Origin: Pigmentiphaga sp. H8
GTDB lineage: Bacteria; Pseudomonadota; Gammaproteobacteria; Burkholderiales; Burkholderiaceae_B
DNA length: 64,000 nucleotides
Assembly (NCBI RefSeq): GCF_003854895.1
Contig: NZ_CP033966.1
Span: 4,774,001 to 4,838,000 of the forward strand
Direction of reading: 5' to 3'
Shown here: one piece after another, positions 36,233 to 44,944 of the stretch
How positions within the stretch are numbered: the first letter of the stretch is position 1
How the letters are laid out: each line of letters starts with the position of its first letter
Notes under the pieces: model-generated
Databases searched by the model: none
What the model saw: only the letters and a program-made list of their open reading frames with translations
What the model was told of the DNA's origin: nothing
Program-made: the position numbers and the translations under genes

Positions 36233-37030
36233 TCAGGTATAGCCCTGGGCCTTGGCGGCCCCCTGCGTCTCGCCCAGCGCCGCGCGGATTTCCTGGCGCG
36301 CGCCGGCCTGCAGCAGGGCGGAGTCCTTGATGACGGTGATCAGGCCGAACCCGCGTTCGGCGTAGGCGCGGCCGGATGTCCCGGTGGCGCACTGGATCCC
36401 GGCGACGATGCCGTGCCGGCGGCAGGCCTGGAAGATCCGCTCGACCGCGGCGACGTGCTCGGCCTCGGTCTTGTCCAGGTCAGGCGGCAGGCCCAGCCCC
36501 AGGGCCAGGTCGGCGGGGCCGATATAGATGCCGTCCAGGCCCGGCGTGGACGCGATCGCGTCGATGTTGTCCAGTGCCTCGCGGGTCTCGACCATGACGA
36601 AGCACAGCACGGCGTCGCCCAGGGCCTGGGTGTCGCGCGTGGCGCTGACCAGCGCGGCGCGGATGGGGCCGTAGGACCGTATTCCCGAAGGCGGATAGCG
36701 GCACGCCCGCACCGCCGCGGCGGCTTCCTCGCGGCTGTTGACCAGCGGCACGATGACGCCCTGGGCGCCCGCGTCCAGCGCCTTGCCTATCATCCATCCC
36801 TCGTTGGCCGGCACGCGCGTGAACGGCACCGCGCCCCGGCCCTCGGCGGCGCGATACATGTCCAGGGTCTGCGCATAGTCGATCAGCCCATGCTGCTGAT
36901 CGACGCAGACGTAGCCCACGCCCTGCTGCGCGATCAGCTCCACGGAAAACGGCGTGGGCAGCACCGCCCAGCCGCCGAACACCGGCTTCCCGGCCCGCCA
37001 TGCCTCGCGCAACACCCCCGCTGTGCTCAT
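36233..37030 (-). CDS. HpcH/HpaI family aldolase
   Basis: A 265-residue metal-dependent class II pyruvate-type aldolase. Motifs are VDQQHGLIDY, GAQGVIVPLVNS, YPPSGIRSYGP, the glutamate in VMVETREAL and the aspartate in IYIGPADLALG. Such enzymes split 4-hydroxy-2-oxoacids to pyruvate plus an aldehyde at the end of aromatic ring-fission pathways. AGGAGG precedes the ATG at 37030. It is the first gene of the dioxygenase operon, opposite the gntR gene. Confidence 0.9.
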   Translation of the reverse strand: MSTAGVLREAWRAGKPVFGGWAVLPTPFSVELIAQQGVGYVCVDQQHGLIDYAQTLDMYRAAEGRGAVPFTRVPANEGWMIGKALDAGAQGVIVPLVNSREEAAAAVRACRYPPSGIRSYGPIRAALVSATRDTQALGDAVLCFVMVETREALDNIDAIASTPGLDGIYIGPADLALGLGLPPDLDKTEAEHVAAVERIFQACRRHGIVAGIQCATGTSGRAYAERGFGLITVIKDSALLQAGARQEIRAALGETQGAAKAQGYT

Positions 37031-37076
37031 CGCCGCCTCCTGAAAATGGATGCACTAGGATTACATCAATCTCCAA

Positions 37077-37185
37077 AAAAGGATACATTTTTGTCTAATT
37101 CCTAGGGTAAACACCAAAAATTCCCTATAAATCAGCCGATATCACCCAAGCACATCATCTTGAGATATTAAAAATGAATACATTT
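37077..37185. promoter_or_regulatory. Divergent control region with two putative GntR operators
   Basis: Between the aldolase and gntR genes, GGATACATTTTTG occurs at 37081-37093 about 50 bp from the aldolase start. AAATG-AATA-CATTT occurs at 37172-37185 about 90 bp from the gntR start. TAGGGTAAACACC lies between at 37103-37115. All three have near-identical partners at 27133-27183. The spacing suggests one site per divergent promoter, with autoregulation. Confidence 0.55.
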
Positions 37186-37272
37186 TTGGCTTTTTGCAGA
37201 TGTGATACTGTCTGAAGCACAAGCCCAGATCAAGACTCTCTTCAGGCACCATCGGAATCACAGGGTGACTCA

Positions 37273-38070
37273 GTGACCCACGACTCGACCGGCAGCGACG
37301 CGGCGTTGCATCAGAACGGCCAGGACGGCCCCCTTGCCGGCCCTCCCGTGCCGCCGCCCGCCCCGCCCCGCGCCTCGCGCGGGGACCTGCACGACGTCTA
37401 CGAACGTTTGCGCCACGACATCCTGGATGGCAGCATCCCGGCCGGCTCCATGCTGAACCAGGTGCATATCGCCAAGCGGCTGAACGTCAGCCGCACCCCC
37501 GTGCGGGAAGCGCTGCGCATGCTCCAGGCGGAAGGCCTGGTCGAGGTCAATTTCCAGCATCGGATCCGGGTCGTTCCCATCACGCCCGAGGAAATCGATT
37601 CGGTCTACGCCATGTGGCTGCTGATGGCCTGCCTGGGCATCTCGCTGACGGTGCCTCGCCTGGATGCAGGCGACATCGCGCGTATCCGCGCCGCGCTCGA
37701 GGCCATGAACGGCAGCCAGCCGGCGGGCGACTGGGCGCACCGCCACATCGAGTTCCACAAGCTGCTGATCATGCACGCGGGCGACCACATCGTGAACGCC
37801 TACGAGAATTGCCGCACCAACTCCGAACGCGCCCGCAAGTCGTTCATGGGGCAGCAGCAGCCGTATTCCTGGCTGGCGTCGGAAGAGGAACACAGCGCAT
37901 TGGTCGACGCCTATGCGGCGCGGGACCAGGACCGGGCGATCCAGATCATGAGCCGGCAGCTGTCCCGCATCGCGCTGACGGTCATGGGCAACATCGACCC
38001 CACCTACGAACCCACGGCGATCCGGCAGGCCATGAAGCTGGTCACGCGGCCCGCGGGCGCGGGCCGCTGA
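37273..38070 (+). CDS. GntR-family regulator, FCD subfamily
   Basis: A 265-residue regulator. A proline-rich N-terminal tail is followed by the winged helix-turn-helix (HIAKRLNVSRTPVREALRML around residues 70-90) and an all-alpha FCD effector domain with spaced histidines (HRHIEFH, EEEHSALV) that usually bind a metal and an organic acid. The start codon is GTG. It is divergent from the dioxygenase operon, and its likely operators are marked at 37077-37185 and 27133-27146. Confidence 0.9.
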   Translation: MTHDSTGSDAALHQNGQDGPLAGPPVPPPAPPRASRGDLHDVYERLRHDILDGSIPAGSMLNQVHIAKRLNVSRTPVREALRMLQAEGLVEVNFQHRIRVVPITPEEIDSVYAMWLLMACLGISLTVPRLDAGDIARIRAALEAMNGSQPAGDWAHRHIEFHKLLIMHAGDHIVNAYENCRTNSERARKSFMGQQQPYSWLASEEEHSALVDAYAARDQDRAIQIMSRQLSRIALTVMGNIDPTYEPTAIRQAMKLVTRPAGAGR

Positions 38071-38083
38071 CGGGCCGGCGGGA

Positions 38084-40021
38084 TCAGCCCCGTTTGCTTT
38101 CCAGCAGTTCCCAGCGTTCGAGCCGGGCCATGAGCTCGTCCTCGATCGCCGCCAGGCGCTGCTGGATGGCGGTCGCGCCGGCGGGATCGTCCCGGTAGAT
38201 CGATCCGTCGGCCAGCTTCCCGTTCAGTTCCTGCTGCTCGGCCTCCAGCCCGGCGATGGCAGCGGGCAGGCCTTCCAGTTCCCTGGCTTCCCAGGAACTC
38301 AGGCGCGACCGGCCGGGCTTGGCCGGCGCGGCCTTCTCCGGCGCGGGGGCGGCGGGTTCCTCGCGAACGGCCTCGCGCACCGGCTTGGCCGCGGCCGACC
38401 TGGCTTCTTCCACCCTGGCGCGCTGCGTCGCCCAATCGTCGTAGCCGCCCACATAGTCGCGCCAGTGCGCGTCGCCCTCGTAGGCGATGGTCTGCGTCAC
38501 GACGTTATCCAGGAACATGCGGTCGTGGCTGACCAGGAAGACCGTGCCCGAATAGTCCTGCAGCAACTCCTCCAGCAGTTCCAGCGTCTCGATGTCGAGG
38601 TCGTTGGTGGGCTCGTCCAGCACCAGCACGTTGGCCGGCCGCGCGAACAGCCGCGCCAGCAGCAGCCGGGCACGTTCGCCGCCCGACAGGCTCTTGACCG
38701 GCGAACGCGCCCGCTCGGGCGCGAACAGGAAATCCCCCAGGTAGCTCATCACGTGCTTGCGCTGGCCGTTGATCTCTATCCATTCGCTGCCCGGGCTGAT
38801 GACGTCGGCCAGGGCCATGTCCTCGTCCAGCTGGCTGCGCATCTGGTCGAAATAGGCCACCGACAGGTTGGTGCCCTGCCTGACCGAGCCCGCGTCCGGG
38901 GCGAGTTCGCCCAGGATGAGCTTGAGCAGCGTGGTCTTGCCCGCGCCATTGGGTCCGATCAAACCGATGCGGTCGCCGCGCATGACCGTGGTCGAGAACG
39001 ACCGGATGACGGCCTTGTCGCCGAACGATTTGGACACCCCGGTCAGTTCGGCCACCAGCTTGCCCGACCGCTGCCCCTCGGCCACGTCGATGGTGACCTT
39101 GCCCATGCGCTCGCGCCGCTCGGCCCGCTGCACGCGCAGCTGCTCCAGCCGCTTGACCCGGCCGACGCTGCGCGTGCGGCGCGCCTCGACGCCCTTGCGT
39201 ATCCAGACTTCCTCCTGGGCCAGGAGCTTGTCGAAACGCGCCTGCTCCAGCCGCTCGGCCTCCAGCATCTCGGCCTTGCGCGCCTGATAGGTGGAGAAGG
39301 ATCCTGGGAAACTGGCGAGCTCGCCCCGATCGAGTTCGACAATGCGGGTCGCCACCGCATCCAGGAAGCGGCGGTCGTGGGTAATGAAAACGATGCTGCC
39401 GGGGAAGGTCTTCAGCAATTCCTCGAGCCACGCGATGGCCTGGAAATCCAGGTGGTTGGTCGGCTCGTCCAGCAACAGCAGGTCAGGGTCGCCCAGCAGC
39501 GCCCGGGCCAGCGCCACCCGCTTGCGCGTGCCGCCCGACAGCCCCGCCACCGGCGCATCGGCGGGCAGGTTCAGCCGGGCCAGCGTGGCCTCGACCCGCG
39601 CCTGCACCGTCCAGCCGTCGTGCGCCTCCAGCTCCGCCTGCAAGGATTGCAGCCGGGCCAGCAGCGCGTCGTGGTCCGTCCCGCCGGCCGTTTCCGCCAG
39701 ATCGTGGGTCAGCCGCTGGTAGGCGCGCAGCAGGTCGCGCCCCTTGGCCAGGCCCTCGCTGACGGCATCGAATACCGTGCCCGACTCGTCGAACACCGGC
39801 TCCTGCTCCACCGTGGCGACCTTCAGCCCGTCCTGGCGCGAGATGAGGCCGTCATCGGGCAGCGAGCGGCCATCGAGCAGCTTGAGCAGCGACGACTTGC
39901 CGGTGCCGTTGCGGCCGATCAGCCCCACCCGCTCGCCGGCTTCCACCGACAAGCCGGCGCGGTGCAGGAGGGGGACGTGGCCGTAGGCCAGTTCGATGTC
40001 GGTCAGAGCAATAAGAGCCAT
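38084..40021 (-). CDS. uup: ABC-F family ATPase Uup
   Basis: A 645-residue cytoplasmic ABC-F protein with two ATPase domains and no membrane part. Walker A motifs are GRNGTGKSS and GPNGAGKTT; signature motifs are GLSGGTRKR and SLSGGERAR. The C-terminal extension (from about residue 540, rich in E, K, A) resembles the Uup coiled-coil DNA/ribosome-binding domain. Uup-type proteins act on stalled ribosomes or structured DNA. Confidence 0.9.
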   Translation of the reverse strand: MALIALTDIELAYGHVPLLHRAGLSVEAGERVGLIGRNGTGKSSLLKLLDGRSLPDDGLISRQDGLKVATVEQEPVFDESGTVFDAVSEGLAKGRDLLRAYQRLTHDLAETAGGTDHDALLARLQSLQAELEAHDGWTVQARVEATLARLNLPADAPVAGLSGGTRKRVALARALLGDPDLLLLDEPTNHLDFQAIAWLEELLKTFPGSIVFITHDRRFLDAVATRIVELDRGELASFPGSFSTYQARKAEMLEAERLEQARFDKLLAQEEVWIRKGVEARRTRSVGRVKRLEQLRVQRAERRERMGKVTIDVAEGQRSGKLVAELTGVSKSFGDKAVIRSFSTTVMRGDRIGLIGPNGAGKTTLLKLILGELAPDAGSVRQGTNLSVAYFDQMRSQLDEDMALADVISPGSEWIEINGQRKHVMSYLGDFLFAPERARSPVKSLSGGERARLLLARLFARPANVLVLDEPTNDLDIETLELLEELLQDYSGTVFLVSHDRMFLDNVVTQTIAYEGDAHWRDYVGGYDDWATQRARVEEARSAAAKPVREAVREEPAAPAPEKAAPAKPGRSRLSSWEARELEGLPAAIAGLEAEQQELNGKLADGSIYRDDPAGATAIQQRLAAIEDELMARLERWELLESKRG

Positions 40022-40058
40022 GAAGCGCGCCGGGAGGACCGGTCAGGAGACGAAAACG

Positions 40059-40088
40059 AAAAAAGCGCCCTGGCTTGCGCGAGGGCGC
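40059..40088 (-). terminator. Rho-independent terminator after erpA
   Basis: Read on the minus strand, a GCGCCCT/AGGGCGC stem (40065-40071 with 40082-40088) is followed by six T residues. It ends the erpA transcript before uup. Confidence 0.75.
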
Positions 40089-40144
40089 CCTGGAGGAAAG
40101 GACGGAGCGGGCGCGGCCCCAGAGGCCCCCGCCCGGCGCCTGGG

Positions 40145-40513
40145 CTAGACCGAGAACGACGACCCGCAGCCGCAGGTGGACGTGGCGTTCGGGTTCTTGA
40201 TCACGAATTGCGCGCCTTCCAGGCCTTCCTTGTAGTCGATCTCGGCACCGACCAGGTATTGGAAGCTCATGGAGTCGATCAGCAGTTGCACGCCGTTCTT
40301 GTCCAGTTGCGTATCGTCGTCGTTGACGTCTTCATCGAAGGTGAAGCCGTACTGGAAGCCGGAACAGCCGCCGCCCTGCACGAACACGCGCAGCTTGAGC
40401 GCCGAATTGCCTTCTTCGTCGATCAGCTCCTTGACCTTGGCGGCCGCCGCATCGGTGAAGACGAGGCCCATCGGCGGGGCTTCGAGGCTGGCTTGTTCAA
40501 CTGCTGCGTTCAT
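40145..40513 (-). CDS. erpA: Iron-sulfur cluster insertion protein ErpA
   Basis: A 122-residue A-type carrier. The three cluster cysteines are present: one in [10 protein letters not shown] and two in the C-terminal STCGCGSSF. The length and the N-terminal tail fit betaproteobacterial ErpA. It delivers [Fe-S] clusters to apoproteins, for example in isoprenoid synthesis. A terminator follows it. Confidence 0.93.
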   Translation of the reverse strand: MNAAVEQASLEAPPMGLVFTDAAAAKVKELIDEEGNSALKLRVFVQGGGCSGFQYGFTFDEDVNDDDTQLDKNGVQLLIDSMSFQYLVGAEIDYKEGLEGAQFVIKNPNATSTCGCGSSFSV

Positions 40514-40714
40514 GACTGCTCCTTGCCTACGCGTACGCGCGGCCCGTGCCGCGCATGCGCTGTAAATCGTCTGGTTAATGGGTAATTCAACCGCTATTGG
40601 CGCCTGATTTCAACCCCGGCGCCGCCAGGGACACTATAAAGCGGCGCCTGCCCGCCCCGTGGGCGGCCATACCGCTTAGATGCGGGCACGCCGCCAAGGT
40701 TCAAGCCCACGGCC

Positions 40715-41515
40715 TCAGGCCGGCAGGTTGACGGTGCTTTGCGAGCGCACCACGCCCCCCTCGACCACGCGCACCGTCACGCTGCGCACCACGAAACCGG
40801 CCGGAACCGCCAGCGATCCCTCGGCGCGCTGATACTGCCGGAACCGCACCGCCAGCGGGTCGGTGGCTGGCGGGACCACGGGAGCGACCTCCCCCGCGAG
40901 CGCCTCGGTCGGCACCGAGAACGGATGCAAGTCTATCGTGGTGGAGGTGCCCGCGCGCACGCCGGAGGCCGAGAACTGCAGGCGCCCGCTGAATTCGCCC
41001 GAAGGCCGGCCGCCGCGCATCAGCAGTACCCGGTAGCGCAGCAGCTCGCCCTGCCGCTCCAGTTCCGCGGAACGGATGTTGACCTGGGCCTGGCGCGGAT
41101 CCATGGGAATGAGCTGGTCGAAAAAAGCCAGGTCATTGCGCATGTCGCCCATTTCCTTCTGCGCGGCACGCAGATCGGCCGCGAACTGGTCCTTGGCCGC
41201 GCGTTCGATCTCGAGGCGGCTTTCCGCGGCCGCGAGACTGCCCTGCAAGCGCTCGTTGTCGGCGATCAGGCGCTGATGCTCGGCGCGCAATTGCGCCAGC
41301 TCGGACGCCGAGATCTGGGGCCCGCCGAGCATCCGCCGCGCCGACTCGTACAACCCCGTTCCCAGGGCCGCGCCCAGCGCCAGCAACAGAACCAGGACCA
41401 CGATCCGCCATGGCGAGGCCGCTGGCAGCCCCGTCCCGTCGGCCCGCGCGCCCGCCGCCGCGCCGCGCCGCAGCCTGCGCGGCACCAGCGCCGGAAACAG
41501 CGGCCGGCGCTTCAT
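40715..41515 (-). CDS. Inner-membrane protein with coiled coil (DUF6776-like)
   Basis: A 266-residue protein of unknown function. Residues 1-32 are basic and cytoplasmic; one transmembrane segment spans about 34-56 (IVVLVLLLALGAALGTG); a coiled coil covers about 70-140; and a beta-rich periplasmic domain ends the protein. A similar gene is often found between argC and erpA in related bacteria, which supports a conserved envelope role, but I cannot name it. Start overlaps the argC stop (TGATG). Confidence 0.8.
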   Translation of the reverse strand: MKRRPLFPALVPRRLRRGAAAGARADGTGLPAASPWRIVVLVLLLALGAALGTGLYESARRMLGGPQISASELAQLRAEHQRLIADNERLQGSLAAAESRLEIERAAKDQFAADLRAAQKEMGDMRNDLAFFDQLIPMDPRQAQVNIRSAELERQGELLRYRVLLMRGGRPSGEFSGRLQFSASGVRAGTSTTIDLHPFSVPTEALAGEVAPVVPPATDPLAVRFRQYQRAEGSLAVPAGFVVRSVTVRVVEGGVVRSQSTVNLPA

Positions 41516-42573
41516 CAGGGCAGCACCGCCACCTGGCCGAGCCCGGCGTCCTCGGGCAGCCCGAACATCAGGTTCATGTTCTGCACGGCCTGGCCGGATG
41601 CGCCCTTCACCAGGTTGTCCTGCACCACCAGCACGACCAGTTGGTCGCCGTTGCCGGGACGGTGGACGGCGATCCGAATCATGTTGGAGGCCCGCACCGA
41701 GCGGGTCTCGGGCGTGCTGCCCGCGGGCATCACGTCGACGAAGGGCTCACCGACATAACGCTGTTCGAACAGCTTCTGGAAATCGACGTCGCGCGCCTTC
41801 GGATCGATGCGGGCGTAGATGGTCGAGTGCATGCCACGCACCATGGGGGTCAGGTGAGGCACGAAAGTCAGCCCCACCGGTCCGCCGTGCAGCGTCTGCA
41901 AGTGTTCGACGATCTCGGGATGATGGCGATGGCCCGACACGCCATAGGCCTTGAAGTTGTCGCTGGCTTCCGAGAACAGGATGTGCAGCTCGGCCTTGCG
42001 TCCGGCGCCGGTCACGCCCGACTTGCAGTCGGCGATGAGCGTGGACGCATCCACCAGCGGCGAGGTCCCGGCCCGGCCTTCCAGCAGCGGCGCCAGGCCC
42101 AGCAGCACGGTGGTCGGATAGCAGCCGGGGTTGCCCACGACCCGCGCGCCGCGGATCTGCTCGCGGTTCAATTCGACCAGGCCGTAGACCGATTCGCGCA
42201 GCACGTCGGGGCAGGCGTGCGGCATTTTGTACCACTTCTCGAACGAGGCCTGGTCCTGCAGGCGGAAATCGGCGGCCAGGTCGATGATCTTGACGCCGGC
42301 GGCCAGCAGTTCCTGCGCCTGCGCCATGGCCACGCCATGGGGCGTCGCGAAGAACACCACGTCGCACTCGGTCAGCCGCGCCTTGTCGGGCGACGAGAAC
42401 GCCAGGTCCACCTTGCCGCGCAGGTTGGAATACATGTCGGCCACCGGCATGCCGTCTTCCTTGCGCGACGTGATCGCCGTCAGCTCCGCGTTCGGATGCT
42501 GCGACAACAGGCGCAGCAACTCCACGCCGGTGTAGCCCGTGCCGCCGACGATACCTACCTTGATCTTGGCCAT
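41515..42573 (-). CDS. argC: N-acetyl-gamma-glutamyl-phosphate reductase
   Basis: A 352-residue ArgC for the third step of arginine synthesis. It has the NADP-binding [17 protein letters not shown], the catalytic cysteine C151 in GNPGCYPT and the SGHRHHPEI histidines. The ATG at 42573 follows CAGGAG; an in-frame extension to 42864 would run through the rpsI terminator. Confidence 0.95.
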   Translation of the reverse strand: MAKIKVGIVGGTGYTGVELLRLLSQHPNAELTAITSRKEDGMPVADMYSNLRGKVDLAFSSPDKARLTECDVVFFATPHGVAMAQAQELLAAGVKIIDLAADFRLQDQASFEKWYKMPHACPDVLRESVYGLVELNREQIRGARVVGNPGCYPTTVLLGLAPLLEGRAGTSPLVDASTLIADCKSGVTGAGRKAELHILFSEASDNFKAYGVSGHRHHPEIVEHLQTLHGGPVGLTFVPHLTPMVRGMHSTIYARIDPKARDVDFQKLFEQRYVGEPFVDVMPAGSTPETRSVRASNMIRIAVHRPGNGDQLVVLVVQDNLVKGASGQAVQNMNLMFGLPEDAGLGQVAVLP

Positions 42574-42709
42574 TGCAATCTCCTGGAGTCCCTTGCGCTT
42601 CCCGGCCCGGGAAAGCGGGACGGTGCCCTGCGACAGATGATGAGTAAGAATACCCCACGCTCGGCAGCATCGATGTGACGACCCGCGGGCCGGCACGCCG
42701 CTCGAGGCG

Positions 42710-42737
42710 AAAAAAAGGCCGCATCGCTGCGGCCTTT
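42710..42737 (-). terminator. Rho-independent terminator after rpsI
   Basis: On the minus strand, AAAGGCCGCA, a 4-nt loop and TGCGGCCTTT form a 10-bp stem (42714-42737) ending in a run of T residues. It ends the rplM-rpsI transcript upstream of argC. Confidence 0.85.
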
Positions 42738-42790
42738 CTTGTCTCGTCCGCCGGCCGGAGCCGGAACGGGACGAGGGAGATCGAAGCCGA

Positions 42791-43183
42791 TCAGCGCTTG
42801 CTGAACTGCTTGCGACGTCGCGCCTTGTGCAGACCGACCTTCTTGCGCTCGACCTCGCGGGCATCGCGGGTGACGAAGCCGGCTTGCGACAGCGCGGGCT
42901 TGAGCGTCGCGTCGTAGTCGATCAGCGCGCGGGTGATGCCGTGGCGCACCGCGCCGGCCTGCCCGGTCACGCCACCACCGTTGACGTTGACGTGGAAGTC
43001 GAAGCTTTCCAGGTGGCCCGTCAGTTCCAGCGGCTGGCGAACGATCATGCGGCCGGTCTCGCGAGCGAAGTACTCGTCGACGGGCTTGCCGTTGACGGTG
43101 ATCTTGCCCGAGCCTTTCTTCAGGAACACGCGCGCCACCGAGGTCTTGCGGCGGCCGGTTCCATAATTCCAGTTACCGATCAT
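42791..43183 (-). CDS. rpsI: 30S ribosomal protein S9
   Basis: A 130-residue S9 protein with the family start [19 protein letters not shown] and the basic C-terminal tail ending [11 protein letters not shown], whose terminal KR contacts P-site tRNA. It follows rplM by 10 bp in the universal rplM-rpsI pair. Confidence 0.97.
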   Translation of the reverse strand: MIGNWNYGTGRRKTSVARVFLKKGSGKITVNGKPVDEYFARETGRMIVRQPLELTGHLESFDFHVNVNGGGVTGQAGAVRHGITRALIDYDATLKPALSQAGFVTRDAREVERKKVGLHKARRRKQFSKR

Positions 43184-43193
43184 GCGCGGCTCC

Positions 43194-43622
43194 TCAGATG
43201 TCCAGCAGCTTGGGCTGCTGGGCGGTGTGCGGATGTTCGGATCCTGCGTACACCTTCAGCTTCTTGATCATGGCGTAGCCCAGGGGACCCTTGGGCAGCA
43301 TGCCCTTGACGGCCTTCTGGATCGCACGACCAGGAAAACGCTGCTGCATCTTCAGGAACGTGGTTTCGGTGATACCGCCGGGATAGCCCGAGTGGCGGTA
43401 GTAGCGCTTGTCCTGCGCCTTGTTGCCGGTAACGACGATATCGGCGGCGTTGATGATGACGATGTAGTCGCCGGTATCGACGTGAGGCGTGAATTCAGGC
43501 TTGTGTTTACCGCGCAAACGGCGTGCGACTTCGCTGGCCACACGACCTAGGACTTTGTCCTTGGCGTCAATCACGTACCAGTCACGCGTCACTTCATGCG
43601 GTTTCGCAACGAAGGTTTTCAT
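43194..43622 (-). CDS. rplM: 50S ribosomal protein L13
   Basis: A 142-residue L13 protein starting [20 protein letters not shown] and including [13 protein letters not shown] and the YRHSGYPGG segment. The start at 43622 gives the standard length; an upstream extension is rejected because it has no family match and overlaps the leader. Confidence 0.97.
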   Translation of the reverse strand: MKTFVAKPHEVTRDWYVIDAKDKVLGRVASEVARRLRGKHKPEFTPHVDTGDYIVIINAADIVVTGNKAQDKRYYRHSGYPGGITETTFLKMQQRFPGRAIQKAVKGMLPKGPLGYAMIKKLKVYAGSEHPHTAQQPKLLDI

Positions 43623-43646
43623 GATGATCTCTGTGACATATCTGGT

Positions 43647-43667
43647 GCCCGTAAGCCCCCTACGGGC
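43647..43667 (-). promoter_or_regulatory. Hairpin in the rplM leader
   Basis: On the minus strand, GCCCGTA, a 7-nt loop and TACGGGC form a perfect 7-bp hairpin ending 25 nt before the rplM start. L13 is known to control its own operon at translation in E. coli, so this could be the binding structure; that link is inference. Confidence 0.4.
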
Positions 43668-43740
43668 TTGCTGACGGCGTATCACCCCGATCCCGCCTCG
43701 GCATTGTGAACTGCAGGTACGGAAAAAGGGCAAGAGGATG

Positions 43741-43770
43741 ATGATAACCCGGATAGACCGGCGAAGTCAA
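43741..43770 (-). promoter_or_regulatory. Sigma70-like promoter for rplM-rpsI
   Basis: On the minus strand, TTGACT (43770-43765) and TATCAT (43746-43741) are separated by 18 bp, each one base off consensus. Predicted leader is about 110 nt and includes the hairpin at 43647-43667. The rest of the 43623-43968 gap holds the lipoprotein promoter region, with no further gene seen. Confidence 0.55.
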
Positions 43771-43968
43771 AGGCCGCGCGCCAGCTCGCCGCACGGCCCG
43801 CGCCGCGCCCGGCGCAGCTGTAACGATATCCGACGCAGCCCCCCGCTTCCCCCGTGACGCCCAGGCCGCGCTTCATGCTTTGATAAACATCCACACATAA
43901 GAAAAGATTCCGGCGCGGCGTAAGGGCAGACACTAGTCCGTTCACAGAGCCCTATGGAGATCCGTCCG

Positions 43969-44403
43969 ATGAAAACGATCAAGACGATGCTGGCCGCCGG
44001 TGCCGTGGCCGCGGGATTGGCCGCCTGCGCGGCTCCCCAGCGCGACATGCCCACCCAGCAGGCCTCGACGATGTCGCCGCAATCGGTCACCGACGACCAG
44101 TTGCAGCGCTTCGCCAACGCGGCCAGGAAGGTGAATGCCGTCTCGCCGGGGACCGGAGCCGCCGCCTCCAGCACGCCGACCGGCGAGCCCACCAACGCCA
44201 CCTTCGACGAAGCCAACGGCCGCAAGGCCGAGGCGGTCTGGAGCGAAGGGCTGACCGTACGGGAATTCAACGCCATCAACGCGGCCGTCCAGCAGGATCC
44301 CGCCCTGATGCAGCGCTATGGCGCGCTGATGCAAGGCGGCAGCACCGGCTCCACCGGCGGTGGCTATGGCGGTTCCACGGGCGGCGGCACGATGATGCGC
44401 TAA
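43969..44403 (+). CDS. Small lipoprotein of unknown function
   Basis: A 144-residue protein with a lipoprotein signal (lipobox LAAC, lipidated C20). The central part SVTDDQLQRFANAARKVNAV and REFNAINAAVQQDP resembles the DUF4168 type of small envelope proteins. The C-terminal tail is a Gly/Ser/Thr repeat. ATG at 43969 is preferred over 43954 because GGAG lies 9 bp before it. Function unknown; single gene with no obvious operon partner. Confidence 0.75.
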   Translation: MKTIKTMLAAGAVAAGLAACAAPQRDMPTQQASTMSPQSVTDDQLQRFANAARKVNAVSPGTGAAASSTPTGEPTNATFDEANGRKAEAVWSEGLTVREFNAINAAVQQDPALMQRYGALMQGGSTGSTGGGYGGSTGGGTMMR

Positions 44404-44415
44404 CCCCGCCAAGGC

Positions 44416-44448
44416 AAAAAAAAGCCCGAAGCCTTGCGGCTTCGGGCT
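44416..44448 (-). terminator. Rho-independent terminator of sRNA copy 1
   Basis: AGCCCGAAGCC and GGCTTCGGGCT form an 11-bp stem with a 4-nt loop (44423-44448), followed by eight T residues on the minus strand. There is no T run in the plus direction, so it serves the sRNA, not the lipoprotein gene. Confidence 0.88.
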
Positions 44449-44558
44449 AATCCACCAAAGGAGGAGGGTGGAGGAGACACCGGTAGATGGGCTTTGCGGG
44501 GCTATCCGACGATGCCGAGGGGCCCGAGGCCGTGTCGGCATACAAAGCGACATCCGTT
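44416..44558 (-). ncRNA. Putative small RNA, copy 1 (anti-Shine-Dalgarno loop)
   Basis: A transcription unit of about 143 nt predicted on the minus strand from promoter to terminator. Three stem-loops are visible. SL1 has an ATGCCGA/TCGGCAT stem with inner GGCC/GGCC. SL2 is a CCACC/GGTGG stem presenting a 10-nt loop CTCCTCCTTT (44471-44452). SL3 is the terminator. The loop matches the anti-Shine-Dalgarno end of 16S rRNA and would pair with AAAGGAGGAG. Copy 2 is at 44794-44938. The 5' end is an estimate from the -10 box. Confidence 0.75.
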
Positions 44559-44564
44559 GAACCC

Positions 44565-44593
44565 ATTATAGGGAAGCAGTTTGTGCGTTGCAA
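44565..44593 (-). promoter_or_regulatory. Promoter of sRNA copy 1
   Basis: On the minus strand, TTGCAA (44593-44588) and a perfect TATAAT (44570-44565) are separated by 17 bp, the ideal sigma70 spacing. Confidence 0.8.
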
Positions 44594-44793
44594 GAAGTTT
44601 TTTGGCCTGTTCACCACAATACGGTTTCAAATTTCAACAGGCAAAAATTCTTTTTATATCAATAGGTTAATTATTCATTTAGCCCCATCACGGAGCTTCC
44701 TTCCCCGGCTCTTTCCTGTCGAGTCGCGGCATGCTCTGCCATGCAGCGCTCCATCTCCTCGCTTATTTTGATGCAAAGCAGCAAGAATCGGGC

Positions 44794-44828
44794 AAAAAAA
44801 AAAGCCCGAAGCCTTGCGGCTTCGGGCT
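44794..44828 (-). terminator. Rho-independent terminator of sRNA copy 2
   Basis: Identical 11-bp stem and 4-nt loop (44803-44828) followed by ten T residues on the minus strand. Confidence 0.88.
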
Positions 44829-44938
44829 AATCCACCAAAGGAGGAGGGTGGAGGAGACACCGGTAGATGAGCTTTGCGGGGCTATCCGACGATGCCGAGG
44901 GGCCTGGGGCCGTGTCGACATACAAAGCGTCATCCGTT
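44794..44938 (-). ncRNA. Putative small RNA, copy 2 (anti-Shine-Dalgarno loop)
   Basis: Second copy of the predicted sRNA, about 145 nt. The SL2 anti-Shine-Dalgarno hairpin and terminator are unchanged. In SL1 the stem keeps pairing through a C-to-T change that gives a G-U wobble, and the inner GGCC/GGCC stem is kept while its loop changes from TCG to CCA. The 5'-most ~10 nt differ, which could give the twins different timing or targets. Confidence 0.75.
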
Positions 44939-44944
44939 AGATCA

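Noticed and set aside
44423..44448. Terminator for the plus-strand lipoprotein gene
   Set aside because: The hairpin has no T run in the plus direction; its T run is on the minus strand.
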